Source: Aliidiomarina soli (GTDB lineage: Bacteria > Pseudomonadota > Gammaproteobacteria > Enterobacterales > Alteromonadaceae). Taken from it: a DNA stretch of 64,000 bases. Numbering within the stretch: the stretch's first letter is position 1; each line of letters opens with the position of its first letter. Where the stretch lies: positions 186,001 to 250,000 of the forward strand of contig NZ_PIPO01000001.1 in the NCBI RefSeq assembly GCF_003986975.1, read 5' to 3'. Positions 8,020 to 17,485 of this stretch are shown here, piece by piece. The notes beneath the pieces are model-generated. The model ran no database searches, had not been told where the DNA came from, and worked only from the letters and a program-made list of their open reading frames with translations. Both the position numbers and the translations under genes were made by a program.

Positions 8020-8535
8020 ATGAAGCTGTTTATTATGCGCCATGGTGAAGCAGCACCACAGCAGGCTTCGGCATTGCTGGGTGGAGCGTCTTATACGTCG
8101 GACGAAGCTCGTGAGCTTACTTCCTACGGTGAAGATGAAGTCAGAGCGAGTACGCAGTGGCTGAGCGAACATTATCCGAAACTTGATCTGGCGATTGCCA
8201 GCCCGCTGGTGCGAGCGCAGCAGACGTTGGATCTGGTTAGCGATGAAATTCCGATTGAGCTGCGTGAAACGTCAGATGAAGTGACACCGTCGTCCGATCC
8301 GGAAGCATTCGCCAGCGCATTACTGGCCAGGTTGCAGGTTGAACCAGCCGAAACGGTCTTAGTGGTCTCGCACATGCCCTTTGTGTGTTATCTGGTTAGT
8401 TACCTTGACCAAAAAGTACAGGCACCGCTGTTTCCGACTGCCGGTATTGCGGTGTTGGATATCGAGCCATTGGCAATGCGTGGTGATCTGCAATCGATGA
8501 CCGCTCCTCCGGAACCGACTATGAGCGGCGCTTAA
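8020..8535 (+). CDS. sixA: phosphohistidine phosphatase SixA
   Basis: The 171-aa product is a minimal histidine-phosphatase fold. The RHG motif is at residues 7-9, making His8 the phospho-acceptor, and the second catalytic His is His118 in VVSHMPF. SPLVRAQQT near residue 61 supplies the conserved Arg. SixA removes phosphate from histidine phosphocarriers; in E. coli this affects the nitrogen PTS protein NPr and the ArcB HPt domain. A GAGG ribosome-binding site precedes the ATG. It lies 11 bases after rnfH and converges with smrB. It is slightly longer than E. coli SixA (161 aa). Confidence 0.9.
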   Translation: MKLFIMRHGEAAPQQASALLGGASYTSDEARELTSYGEDEVRASTQWLSEHYPKLDLAIASPLVRAQQTLDLVSDEIPIELRETSDEVTPSSDPEAFASALLARLQVEPAETVLVVSHMPFVCYLVSYLDQKVQAPLFPTAGIAVLDIEPLAMRGDLQSMTAPPEPTMSGA

Positions 8536-8545
8536 ACGGCCGCTC
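8523..8545. terminator. hairpin at the sixA/smrB convergence
   Basis: GAGCGGC (8523-8529) pairs with GCCGCTC (8539-8545) across a 9-base loop that includes the sixA stop codon. No clean U-tract follows in either direction, so this is at best a weak bidirectional terminator. Confidence 0.4.
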
Positions 8546-8557
8546 TTGCACCTCTTT

Positions 8558-9106
8558 CTAATTATCGGTTTTCAGTAATACCAGTAGCGCGCCCTGACCA
8601 CCCCATTCCAGTGGAGCCTGATGGAACGCCAGCACTTCAGAGTGTTGCATCAGCCAGCCTGGTACCCGTTGGCGTAACACACCTGTGCCGACTCCGTGAA
8701 TAACATTCAGACAATGAGCCTGGTCGCGTCGGCATTGAATAATCGCCGCTGCCAGGTCCCGTTGCGCCTGGATCTGGGTCAACCCATGTAAATCGACTAC
8801 CAGTTCCGGGGCAAAATCGCCGCGCCGTAGTTGCTTGGCAAGATACGGATTGGCATCTGCAGCGGTATATTTCATGGTGCCTTCAGGAAGGGCTGGTTCA
8901 AACTGCGAGGAAAACGGATAACTTGCATGCTCCCGCGCCTGTTCTCCTGCAGCCCGTTTCGCGGCAGCTCGGGCGCGTTTACTGACAACTTGTGGCTGCG
9001 GTTTGGCCGGTGGGGTACGGTCATTGGTGGATAATTTTTGCACACCCACGACCGCCTGACGGAACAGATTACGCTCGTCATCGCTTAAGTTGGCATCGTC
9101 AGGCAT
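8558..9106 (-). CDS. smrB: ribosome rescue nuclease SmrB (Smr domain)
   Basis: The 182-aa product matches SmrB (formerly YfcN). The N-terminal helix has SDDERNLFRQAV. The Smr domain covers about residues 95-175, with ELVVDLHGLTQIQAQRDLAA, INVIHG-type NVIHGVGTGVLRQRVPGWL, and AFHQAPLEWGGQGALLVLL. SmrB cleaves mRNA between collided ribosomes. I chose the ATG at 9106 because GGGG lies just upstream and the resulting N-terminus and length fit E. coli SmrB (183 aa). An ATG 12 codons earlier is possible. It is divergent from prmB, the same smrB/prmB arrangement seen in enterobacteria. Confidence 0.9.
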   Translation of the reverse strand: MPDDANLSDDERNLFRQAVVGVQKLSTNDRTPPAKPQPQVVSKRARAAAKRAAGEQAREHASYPFSSQFEPALPEGTMKYTAADANPYLAKQLRRGDFAPELVVDLHGLTQIQAQRDLAAAIIQCRRDQAHCLNVIHGVGTGVLRQRVPGWLMQHSEVLAFHQAPLEWGGQGALLVLLKTDN

Positions 9107-9196
9107 GAATATCCCCTTGTTTTCAGGTAATCTTACAGACATTCATATAGTACTCGGGCATTGCCTGTGAGTAAAATTAGCTGGTAAGGAAATTCT

Positions 9197-10114
9197 GTGG
9201 AGTCAATGAACTTTAACGAGCTGGCCGCTGAGCTGAAAACCATCCGTGACTGGCAGCGCTATGCGGTGACGGAGATGAACCAGGCCGAGGTCTTTTTTGG
9301 TCATGGCGCAGCCGATGCCTGGGAAGAAGCGAATTTATTATTGGCCAGCGTCACCGCTTTGAATTTTGCAGAGCTGGCGCAGGTTATGGAGTGCCGCCTG
9401 ACCGGTTTTGAAAAGCAGAGTCTGTGGCAGCTACTGCAAAAACGTATTGACCAGCGTGTGCCCGCTGCGTACCTGACCCATCAGGCGTGGTTTGCTGGGT
9501 TGCCGTTCTACGTCGATGAGCGGGTGCTGGTGCCACGTTCACCGATCGCTGAACTGATTGGGCAAGGCTTCCAGCCGTGGCTGACGACATCGCCGCAGCG
9601 TATTCTTGATCTCTGTACGGGGTCCGGCTGTATTGCTATTGCCTGCGCGTATGCCTTCCCGGAAGCGGACATCGATGCGGTTGATATTAGTGAGGACGCG
9701 CTGGTGGTCTGTGAACGTAATATTCAGCAGCACGGCCTGGAACACCAGGTCACGCCGTTGCGCTCAGACGGCTACGATGCGGTTAAAGACGAGCGTTATG
9801 ACCTGATTATAACGAACCCCCCGTATGTTGATGCAGAAGACATGGCAGATCTGCCGGCTGAATACCACCACGAGCCCGAGCTTGGGCTGGCGGCGGGCGA
9901 TGATGGTCTTGATTTGGTGCGCCGTATTCTGCGCGAAGGTGCGACCCAGCTGAATGAGGGCGGTATGCTAATTTGCGAGGTCGGTAACAGCCGGGTGCAC
10001 ATGGAAGCGTTATGGCCGCAGGTTCCCTTTACCTGGCTTGAGTTTGAACAGGGCGGCGAGGGCGTATTCCTGCTCACCCGCGACCAGTTAGTGGCGCACG
10101 CTGACGCATTTTAA
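9197..10114 (+). CDS. prmB: ribosomal protein L3 glutamine methyltransferase PrmB
   Basis: The 305-aa product is a HemK-family N5-glutamine methyltransferase. The SAM-binding motif LDLCTGSGC is near residues 137-145, and the catalytic NPPY is at 207-210, which positions the Gln amide. VPRSPIAELI and HHEPELGLAAGDDGLDLV are further family blocks that separate PrmB from PrmC. It methylates a Gln of ribosomal protein L3 and affects ribosome assembly. The GTG at 9197 has TAAGGA 6 bases upstream. The next ATG (9206) is worse spaced, so GTG is preferred. aroC follows, as in many gammaproteobacteria. Confidence 0.93.
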   Translation: MESMNFNELAAELKTIRDWQRYAVTEMNQAEVFFGHGAADAWEEANLLLASVTALNFAELAQVMECRLTGFEKQSLWQLLQKRIDQRVPAAYLTHQAWFAGLPFYVDERVLVPRSPIAELIGQGFQPWLTTSPQRILDLCTGSGCIAIACAYAFPEADIDAVDISEDALVVCERNIQQHGLEHQVTPLRSDGYDAVKDERYDLIITNPPYVDAEDMADLPAEYHHEPELGLAAGDDGLDLVRRILREGATQLNEGGMLICEVGNSRVHMEALWPQVPFTWLEFEQGGEGVFLLTRDQLVAHADAF

Positions 10115-10144
10115 ATTCCTTTATGTATAGATTCGAGGGCTCCC

Positions 10145-11236
10145 ATGGCGGGAAATAGTATTGGTCAATTGTTCAGGGTAACCACCTTTGGTGAAAGCCA
10201 CGGTGTAGCTATCGGCGGTGTTATTGATGGCTGCCCGCCCGGAATTGAACTGTCGGAAGCGCATATTCAGGCGCAACTTGACCGTCGCCGGCCTGGCCAA
10301 AGTCGTTACACGACAGCCCGCCGGGAAGCCGATCAGATCCGTATTTTGTCCGGTGTCTTCGAGGGTAAAACCACAGGCACACCGATTGGCGTGCTGATCG
10401 AGAACACCGATCAGCGTTCGCGTGATTACAGTGATATTCAGGATACCTACCGTCCCGGACATGCGGATTACACCTATGATGCCAAGTACGGTTTTCGTGA
10501 TTACCGTGGCGGTGGACGCTCATCGGCACGTGAAACCGCGATTCGCGTCGCGGCGGGCGCAATCGCGATGCAGGTCCTTGCCGGCCTCGGGGTTTCAGTT
10601 CGTGGTGCGATGGTGCAGATGGGCGATATCAATGCTGAACAGTTTGACTGGCAGCAGGTGAATCAGAATGCATTCTTTTTCGCGGATAGTAGCAAACTGG
10701 ACTTATTAGATGAGAGCATTCGCCAGTTAAAAAAGGCAGGTGACTCGGTTGGGGCCAGAATCCGGGTGGAAGCCCATGGCGTGCCGGCGGGCTGGGGTGA
10801 ACCGGTGTTTGACCGGCTCGATGCCGACCTGGCGCATAGCCTTATGAGCATTAACGCGGTAAAAGCCGTCGCCATTGGTGATGGGTTCGCGGTTGTCGAG
10901 CAGCGCGGCAGCGAGCATCGGGATGAAATGGATGCTTCCGGCTTTTTGTCCAACCACGCAGGCGGCGTGCTTGGCGGGATTAGCAGTGGACAGCCGGTGA
11001 TTGCTGAAATTGCGCTTAAACCGACCTCCAGTATTACCATTCCGGGGCGCAGTATCCGCCGCGATGGCAGTGAATGTGAAGTGGTCACTAAAGGCCGCCA
11101 TGACCCTTGTGTTGGGATACGCGCTGTCCCTATTGCAGAAGCGATGCTGGCTATAACGTTGCTTGATCATTATCTGCGTCATCGCGGGCAAAACTCAGTA
11201 CTGACAGCGAACGGACAAGTGCCGACCGTCGAATGA
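10145..11236 (+). CDS. aroC: chorismate synthase
   Basis: The 363-aa product is a full-length chorismate synthase. It has [18 protein letters not shown] at the N-terminus, [38 protein letters not shown] and a C-terminal block containing [19 protein letters not shown]. It catalyses the FMNH2-dependent 1,4-elimination of phosphate from EPSP to chorismate, the last step of the shikimate pathway. GAGGG precedes the ATG. Its stop overlaps the next gene as ATGA, so the MFS gene is probably cotranscribed. Confidence 0.97.
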   Translation: MAGNSIGQLFRVTTFGESHGVAIGGVIDGCPPGIELSEAHIQAQLDRRRPGQSRYTTARREADQIRILSGVFEGKTTGTPIGVLIENTDQRSRDYSDIQDTYRPGHADYTYDAKYGFRDYRGGGRSSARETAIRVAAGAIAMQVLAGLGVSVRGAMVQMGDINAEQFDWQQVNQNAFFFADSSKLDLLDESIRQLKKAGDSVGARIRVEAHGVPAGWGEPVFDRLDADLAHSLMSINAVKAVAIGDGFAVVEQRGSEHRDEMDASGFLSNHAGGVLGGISSGQPVIAEIALKPTSSITIPGRSIRRDGSECEVVTKGRHDPCVGIRAVPIAEAMLAITLLDHYLRHRGQNSVLTANGQVPTVE

Positions 11237-12444
11237 GCTTTGCAGCACTAGAACCGCAGGCGCGCCGACAAAGCCGTCTGCTGACAGTTAGTTACTTTTG
11301 TTACTTTGCGGTATTGGCGGCGTTTGTGCCGTATCTGGCAGTGTACCTCGACGCCGTCGGTTTTAATTCACGCGAAATCGGCGAACTGATAGCGATCATT
11401 ACGGCCTGCCGCATCTTCGGTCCGCCTGTATGGGCCACACTGGCCGACAAGACCGGCAAAACCTTACCCTTTATTCGCATCGGTGCCTGCGCGGGATTAG
11501 TGCTTTTTGTCGCGTTGCTATGGTCATCAAGTTTTTGGTGGGTAGCACTGACAATGGGCCTGATGAGCCTGTTCTGGGCTGCTATTTTGCCGCAGCTGGA
11601 AGTGCTCGCGTTGAGCACCTTAGGCCAGCAAAGCGAAATGTACTCACGAATCCGGGTTGGCGGTAGCCTCGGTTTTATTGCGGTATCGCTGGTTATCGGT
11701 GAATTGCTTGCCGCTACCGGTGCACACCGGTTCCCGATCTACAGCGCTATTCTGGTTGCACTGCTGTTACTCAGTGTGAGCCGTTTATATGAGCCTGCTA
11801 AGGCACAGCACGTCGATACCCGTCCTGAACATACTGGCTCTATCTGGAAGCGGATACGCCAACGTCCTTTCATCGCGTTCCTGTTTTCAACCACATTATT
11901 ACAAGCCAGCTTCGCACCTTTTTATGCGTTCTTCGCCTTGTATCTGACCTACCTGGGCTATGCCCCGTATGCGGTCGGCTTGTTGATTGCCTTTGGGGTC
12001 GCAGTGGAAGTGGGGATGTTCCTGATTGCGGGAAAACTGGTCGTGCGCCATGGGGTGCGTCGCATTCTTATATTCTGCATGCTGGTAACCGCGCTGCGCT
12101 GGGGACTGATGTCGCAGCTTGCTGAAGTATTCTGGTGGTTGCTGTTTGCGCAAGGCCTGCATGCATTCAGTTTTGCTCTACACCATGCGGCGGCGATTCG
12201 CTTTATTCATCAGCACTTTCCGGCGAACGAACAAAGTCGTGGCCAGTCGTTTTATGTTGGTTTCGGATTTGGAGCCGGCGGTGCCTTGGGTGCCTGGGGC
12301 GCAGGTCTGGTCTGGCAGGAGCATGCAGGAGCCGAACTAGGTTTTATGCTGGCGGCGATGGCGGCGTTGCTTGGCGCTTGCCTGTGTTTGTTTATGCGCG
12401 CTGAGCGGGGCAATCGAGGCGTTGAGCACCAGACCAGGGTATAG
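11233..12444 (+). CDS. MFS transporter, phenylpropionate-permease-like (MFS_1_like)
   Basis: The 403-aa product has about 12 hydrophobic segments and the layout of the MFS_1_like/HcaT group: [20 protein letters not shown] at TM1, then [20 protein letters not shown] and [13 protein letters not shown]. Homologues are often annotated as 3-phenylpropionate or nucleoside-H+ symporters, but the substrate cannot be read from the sequence. The ATGA overlap with aroC suggests a link, perhaps transport of aromatic or shikimate-related compounds; this is inference. The inner-membrane location is clear from hydropathy. Confidence 0.8.
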   Translation: MSFAALEPQARRQSRLLTVSYFCYFAVLAAFVPYLAVYLDAVGFNSREIGELIAIITACRIFGPPVWATLADKTGKTLPFIRIGACAGLVLFVALLWSSSFWWVALTMGLMSLFWAAILPQLEVLALSTLGQQSEMYSRIRVGGSLGFIAVSLVIGELLAATGAHRFPIYSAILVALLLLSVSRLYEPAKAQHVDTRPEHTGSIWKRIRQRPFIAFLFSTTLLQASFAPFYAFFALYLTYLGYAPYAVGLLIAFGVAVEVGMFLIAGKLVVRHGVRRILIFCMLVTALRWGLMSQLAEVFWWLLFAQGLHAFSFALHHAAAIRFIHQHFPANEQSRGQSFYVGFGFGAGGALGAWGAGLVWQEHAGAELGFMLAAMAALLGACLCLFMRAERGNRGVEHQTRV

Positions 12445-12519
12445 CGACTGGGTGCTGTATCAGCGATAATCGTAGCCACCAATGTCATAACCAGATAATA
12501 AATACTAAGAGAGAATGCT

Positions 12520-15333
12520 ATGAGCACATTGATGCGCAGACGAAGCCGATTATTGGCCTGCCTGACCTTAGCGGTTGCCGGCGCGAGCTTTTCACTGGCC
12601 CCCTCCGTCACCCTGGCGGAAAGCGAGAAGCGACCGTTGCAGTTAACGGATATTATGCAGTTTCGCGAAATCGAGCAGTCGGTGCTGAGCGACAATGGAC
12701 GTTGGTTTGCCTACAGTGCTGTGCCGGACTACGGCGATCCGGTCGGTTATGTGGTCAATGTGCTGAGCGGCGAGCAGTTTGAGGCAGAACGTGCGGATCA
12801 GCCGCAGCTCAATGCAGATGGTCGCTATGTAGCCTTTCGTCAGCGACCGTCACTGTTAACCCGCGAACAGGCGGAGTTTGATGATGCGGATGATGAACTG
12901 AAAAAGCGGGCGAAAGAGACCGATTTAGTGTTGATCGATACCGAGAATGGCGAACAACAGGAGTTTTCGCGGGTGGCCCGCTTTGCCTTCACGGGTGATG
13001 GTGACTACCTGCTGATGTTATCGATGAACCATGATCAAGCCGCCACTGACGAAGCTGAGAATGCCGAAACAAAGAGTAACAAGGAAAAAAGCGCAGCCAG
13101 CACTCAGACCTTAACCCTGTTACGTTTGAGTGATGGTGAACAACAGCAGATAGAGCAGGTGAGTGCTTTTCAGGTGGCGCAAGCAGGGCCTCGTTTTGCC
13201 TACACCGTAAAGAACAATGACACCACCAGCCTCTGGGTGATGAATACCACCAACCACAGCCGCTTACAGCTAGCAGACGCCAGCGACATCGCGTTCAGCG
13301 GGCTGGCGTTCAACCATGCAGGCGATGCCCTGGCGTTTCTTCAGGGCGAAGCAGACCCTGAACAGGCGCCCGCAGCGCAAGAGTTGCAGCTATGGCAGTA
13401 TGGTCAGCCAGGACTAACAAGGATTGAAAGTGAACGCGAAGGCTGGCTTCTGAGTGAGCATCAGTCGCCGAGCTGGAGTGAAGACGATGCGCGGATTTTC
13501 ATCGGCTACCAGCCGTTACCTGCAGCATCTGCTGAACCTCTGGCAACGCCGACGAGTTATGATGAGCTGTACAGTCTGGACCGTTTACTGGACGACCGGC
13601 GTCTGCAGGTTTGGCATGGCGATGATGAGCGAGTTATTACTCACCAACGACAAAGCTACGAGAATAGCCAGAAAGCAACTACCCCTGCGGTGGTATGGGT
13701 TGAGCAGGGCCGGGTGGTGCTGCTGGGCGATGATATTGAGGACAACTGGCGTCAGACCGAGCACGCCACGGCACAGCTGGTCAGTAACTCGCGGCCGTAT
13801 CTTCGTCAAATCAGCTGGGATGGTTTTTACCATGACATCGACCACGTAAACCTCGACAGTGGTGAGCGGCAGAGGGTGGTGTCGCAGGTGCGCAGCAACG
13901 AGCGCGGTAGCCTGTCACCGGACGGGCGCTATGTGGCGTATCAGAATGACGACGCCTACTACATTTTTGACAGCCAGGATGGTAGTCAGCAACAAGTCGC
14001 TACCGAGGTAACAGTATCCTGGGTTGATGAAGAAAATGATCGGCCGATGGAAGCCTCCAGTTACGGTGTTGCGGGCTGGCTTGATGATAGCAGTGCCTTC
14101 CTGGCTTATGACCGCTACGATATATGGAAGCTTTCGGTGGACGGCAACGCGGTTAAGCTAACCCCTAACGGGCGCGAACAGGAAATGCACTACCGGGTCA
14201 GAGCACTGAATGACGAACCCGGCTTCGCCAGCGACCAGCGGTTATTGATTGAAAGTTACAGTGACCGTGAAAAATACCATGGCTTCTATCAGCTTGATTT
14301 AGCGTCGGGCGCCTTCGAGGTCCTGCTGCAAGACAAAAAGCGCTATCGCTATGTGGATTACAGTGACGAGCAACAGCGGATTCTGTTTACTGAAGAAGAT
14401 TTCCGCCAGTTTCCGGATGTCTGGTCGGCTACTCTGGATTTCGACCAACCCTTGCAACTGACCGAGGTAAACCCACAAATAGATCAGTTTAAGTGGGGTA
14501 ACGCTGAGCTTATCGACTGGCAAATCGAGGATGGCGAAACCTTGCAGGGGATTGTTATCAAGCCGGATGACTATGACTCCTCACGCACCTACCCGGTGAT
14601 GGTCTATTACTACGAGCAGTATTCACAGCGGCTCTACCACTTCAATCAGATGAAGGTAAATCATCGCCCGAACTTCCCGTTTTATGTTGGCCAGGACTAT
14701 GTGGTCTTTTTACCGGATATTCGCTTCCGCATGGGCGCACCTGGACCAAGCGCAACCGAGTCACTGGTTCCCGGGGTAGAAAAGTTGATCGACATGGGTA
14801 TTGCAGATCCGGAGGCAATAGGTTTGCATGGGCATAGTTGGTCAGGTTACCAGTCGGCATTTGTGGTCACCGAAACGGACATGTTTGCGGCTGCAGTCAG
14901 CGGCGCCCCGGTGTCGAATATGACCAGCGCCTATACCGGAATTCGCTGGCAGAGTGGCCTCGCCCGTCAGTTTCAGTATGAAACCGGACAGAGCCGGATC
15001 GGGCCCAGCATGTATGAGGATCTTGACCCCTATATTGAAAACTCACCGGTGTTTTTTGCCGATCAGATCAATACACCTATGCTGATCCAGTTTGGGGATG
15101 CCGATGGGGCCGTTCCATGGGAGCAGGGGATCGAGTATTATCTTGCATTGCGCCGTCTGGACAAAGAGGTGGTGATGTTGCATTACGAAGACGAACCGCA
15201 CCATTTGCAACGTTACGCCAATAAAATTGATTACACGATTAAAATGCTCGAGTTCTTCGATCATTATCTGAAGGGCGAACCGGCACCTGAATGGTGGGTC
15301 GAAGGCATGCCATTTCAGCAGTATGCTGAGTGA
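12520..15333 (+). CDS. secreted S9-family prolyl oligopeptidase-like peptidase
   Basis: The 937-aa product has an N-terminal signal peptide (about 1-33, ending in VTLAES). A long beta-propeller-like region follows, with repeats such as ISDNGRW-type SVLSDNGRWFAYS and LSPDGRYVAYQND. The C-terminal alpha/beta-hydrolase has a triad of Ser773 in GHSWSG, Asp862 in FGDADGAV and His894 in DEPHHLQ. It probably cleaves peptides in the periplasm, fitting a proteolytic, amino-acid-using lifestyle. An acidic, low-complexity insert near residues 180-205 is rich in Glu, Asn and Lys. AGAGAG precedes the ATG. The gene stands alone; family is secure, substrate unknown. Confidence 0.9.
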   Translation: MSTLMRRRSRLLACLTLAVAGASFSLAPSVTLAESEKRPLQLTDIMQFREIEQSVLSDNGRWFAYSAVPDYGDPVGYVVNVLSGEQFEAERADQPQLNADGRYVAFRQRPSLLTREQAEFDDADDELKKRAKETDLVLIDTENGEQQEFSRVARFAFTGDGDYLLMLSMNHDQAATDEAENAETKSNKEKSAASTQTLTLLRLSDGEQQQIEQVSAFQVAQAGPRFAYTVKNNDTTSLWVMNTTNHSRLQLADASDIAFSGLAFNHAGDALAFLQGEADPEQAPAAQELQLWQYGQPGLTRIESEREGWLLSEHQSPSWSEDDARIFIGYQPLPAASAEPLATPTSYDELYSLDRLLDDRRLQVWHGDDERVITHQRQSYENSQKATTPAVVWVEQGRVVLLGDDIEDNWRQTEHATAQLVSNSRPYLRQISWDGFYHDIDHVNLDSGERQRVVSQVRSNERGSLSPDGRYVAYQNDDAYYIFDSQDGSQQQVATEVTVSWVDEENDRPMEASSYGVAGWLDDSSAFLAYDRYDIWKLSVDGNAVKLTPNGREQEMHYRVRALNDEPGFASDQRLLIESYSDREKYHGFYQLDLASGAFEVLLQDKKRYRYVDYSDEQQRILFTEEDFRQFPDVWSATLDFDQPLQLTEVNPQIDQFKWGNAELIDWQIEDGETLQGIVIKPDDYDSSRTYPVMVYYYEQYSQRLYHFNQMKVNHRPNFPFYVGQDYVVFLPDIRFRMGAPGPSATESLVPGVEKLIDMGIADPEAIGLHGHSWSGYQSAFVVTETDMFAAAVSGAPVSNMTSAYTGIRWQSGLARQFQYETGQSRIGPSMYEDLDPYIENSPVFFADQINTPMLIQFGDADGAVPWEQGIEYYLALRRLDKEVVMLHYEDEPHHLQRYANKIDYTIKMLEFFDHYLKGEPAPEWWVEGMPFQQYAE

Positions 15334-15368
15334 ACCGGGCAGGTTAACTAACTAGATGAGAGGGTTTT

Positions 15369-15920
15369 GTGACAGCAGGTCTAACGCATACAATAGAAGA
15401 CGTGATTGATGTCTTTAATGCTACCTTTGCCGAGAGTCACAATACCCGCTTGATCAGCGGCTCGCACGAGCCGCTGTACCTGCCTTCCAGCAACCGTTGT
15501 AGCTACCACCGGATTGTGTTCGCCCACGGCTTTTACCGCTCCGCATTGCACGAAATTGCGCATTGGTGCGTTGCCGGCCGGGTGCGCCGTCATCTTGTTG
15601 ATTATGGCTACTGGTACAAGCCGGACGGGCGCAATGGGGACGAACAGTGTCAGTTTGAGCAGGTAGAATGTAAGCCTCAGGCGCTGGAGCTTTTATTCTG
15701 CTTAAGTGCCGGACATGATTTTGAAGTCAGCTGTGACAACCTCGCCGCCGCTGATCCGGATGCTGTCAATGTAGCCGCTTTTGATCAGGCGGTGCGCGCG
15801 CAGTTAGCCGATTATCTGCAGACCGGACTACCACAGCGGGCAGCACGTTTTGCCACTGCATTGCAGCAATTTTACCGCACCCCTGAGATTGAAGTTGGGC
15901 GTTTGTATCACGCCGCGTAA
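15369..15920 (+). CDS. epmC: elongation factor P hydroxylase EpmC
   Basis: The 183-aa product matches EpmC (YfcM). It has RLISGSHEPLYLPSS, HRIVFAHGFYRSALHEIAHW with an HExxH-type motif at residues 61-65, and YGYWYKPDGRNGDEQCQFEQ. EpmC hydroxylates the beta-lysylated Lys of EF-P, the final step after EpmB and EpmA, which are not in this window. The start is GTG at 15369, preceded by GAGAGGG. The ATP-NAD-kinase-like gene follows after 12 bases and is probably cotranscribed. Confidence 0.92.
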   Translation: MTAGLTHTIEDVIDVFNATFAESHNTRLISGSHEPLYLPSSNRCSYHRIVFAHGFYRSALHEIAHWCVAGRVRRHLVDYGYWYKPDGRNGDEQCQFEQVECKPQALELLFCLSAGHDFEVSCDNLAAADPDAVNVAAFDQAVRAQLADYLQTGLPQRAARFATALQQFYRTPEIEVGRLYHAA

Positions 15921-15932
15921 GGAGTTGAACTG

Positions 15933-17054
15933 ATGTTCCGAATTGGTCTGGTAGTAAATCCGTATTCCGGGATTGGCGGTGCAGTGGGTTTAAAAGGCAG
16001 CGACGGTGAAGCCACCCGCCAAGAGGCCCTTGCTAAAGGCGCTGAACTGAAAGCCAATCAACGGGTCGAGCAGGCATTGCAGTTACTGCAGCCGCATCAG
16101 TCCAGTATTCAATGGCTGACGGCCAGTGGCGCGATGGGGGCCGATGTGCTGCAACGTTTAGAGTTCGGCAGTGAAACACTGTACCAGACGCCGCAGCAGT
16201 CTGAAGCGGATGATACCAAAGCGGCTGTTAGTGCCTTGGTCGAGTCTGGGATTGATTTGCTGGTGTTCGCGGGTGGCGATGGTACTGCCCGTGATGTCTA
16301 TGCTGTGATCGGAGATACCCTGCCAGTGGTGGGTATCCCGGCAGGTGTAAAAATTCATTCCGGGGTGTATGCGGTCTCACCCAAAGCGGCGGGCCGGGTG
16401 CTCGAGTTGTTGGTGAGCGGTCAGTTGACTACAGTGCGCCATGCAGATGTAATGGACATTGATGAAAACGCCTTCCGTCAGGGCAATGTGCGTGCGCGGC
16501 GTTACGGTGAAATGCTGGTGCCGGGTGAGCTTGAATACATGCAGGCGGTTAAAATGGGTGGCCGTGAAAGTGACGAACTGGTGCTGACGGACATCGCCGA
16601 TGATGTGATTGAAAACATGGAAGACGATGCGCTGTACATAATGGGCTCTGGGTCGACCGTTGCGGCGCTGATGGAGCAGATGGACTTACCTAATACGCTG
16701 TTGGGCGTCGATGCCATTGTTAATCAGCAGTTGATTGGCAGCGACCTGACCGCGGCACAGCTCGAAGCCTTGTGCCGCGACTACACAAAACGTTATCTGG
16801 TGATTACCTTAATTGGCGGCCAGGGGCATATTTTCGGGCGTGGCAATCAGCAGCTCAGCCCGGCGGTTATTAAAGCGGTGGGGCGACCGAATATTATTGT
16901 TGTGGCCAGCAAAACTAAGCTTAAAGCACTGGAGGGGCGACCGCTGCGGGTTGATACCGGCGATGTTGAGCTGGATCAGGCGCTCACAGGCTTTATTCAG
17001 GTGACCACGGGCTACCACGACCAGACTATGGTCGCGGTGACCGCGGTGGACTAA
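15933..17054 (+). CDS. ATP-NAD kinase-like protein (COG3199 type)
   Basis: The 373-aa product has the NAD-kinase/diacylglycerol-kinase fold. IGLVVNPYSGIGG is at the N-terminus, the phosphate-binding GGDGTARD at about residues 114-121, and GIPAGVKIHSGVYAVSP near 150. It differs from canonical NadK and belongs to the longer ATP-NAD-kinase-like group. Substrate and physiological role are not established. AAGGAG lies 8 bases before the ATG. It follows epmC closely and converges with the ferredoxin gene. Confidence is high for the fold and low for the exact reaction. Confidence 0.82.
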   Translation: MFRIGLVVNPYSGIGGAVGLKGSDGEATRQEALAKGAELKANQRVEQALQLLQPHQSSIQWLTASGAMGADVLQRLEFGSETLYQTPQQSEADDTKAAVSALVESGIDLLVFAGGDGTARDVYAVIGDTLPVVGIPAGVKIHSGVYAVSPKAAGRVLELLVSGQLTTVRHADVMDIDENAFRQGNVRARRYGEMLVPGELEYMQAVKMGGRESDELVLTDIADDVIENMEDDALYIMGSGSTVAALMEQMDLPNTLLGVDAIVNQQLIGSDLTAAQLEALCRDYTKRYLVITLIGGQGHIFGRGNQQLSPAVIKAVGRPNIIVVASKTKLKALEGRPLRVDTGDVELDQALTGFIQVTTGYHDQTMVAVTAVD

Positions 17055-17070
17055 TTACGACCGATTCGTT

Positions 17071-17391
17071 TTAGAATTGCGAGGCAGGCAGGCGCAGGAT
17101 AATACCGTCGAGCTCGTCGGTCATTTCTATCTGGCAGCTTAACCGGCTGTTGTCCTGTGGGTCGTTGGCCATGTCGAGCATACTTTCTTCCATATCGCCG
17201 ACGGGGGCCAGTTTGTCTACCCAGGCCGGGTCGACATAAACGTGGCAGGTTGCGCATGAACAGACGCCACCACATTCACCAATAATACCGTCAATCATAT
17301 TCTCTGTGGCGGCTTCCATCAGGCTCTGACCGACTTCAACGTCCACTTCGTACTGGCCACCATTGGCTTCGATGTAAATCGCTTTTGGCAT
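17071..17391 (-). CDS. [2Fe-2S] adrenodoxin-type ferredoxin
   Basis: The 106-aa product is an ISC/adrenodoxin-type ferredoxin. The cluster ligands appear as Cys40, Cys46, Cys49 (C-x5-C-x2-C, in GECGGVCSCATCHVYVD) and Cys86 in SRLSCQIEM. An additional Cys at 44 lies inside the loop. These proteins donate electrons in FeS-cluster assembly or to hydroxylases and P450s. This gene is not within an isc operon, so it is likely a second ferredoxin with a separate partner. It is divergent from gpt. Confidence 0.88.
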   Translation of the reverse strand: MPKAIYIEANGGQYEVDVEVGQSLMEAATENMIDGIIGECGGVCSCATCHVYVDPAWVDKLAPVGDMEESMLDMANDPQDNSRLSCQIEMTDELDGIILRLPASQF

Positions 17392-17485
17392 AGTTGCTCT
17401 CGTGTCCTACTTGGCTAAAAGTGATATAGTTTAACGCATCTAATCATAGGTTTGGTGATTATTGGATTTTTTAACAGGATCTAAA

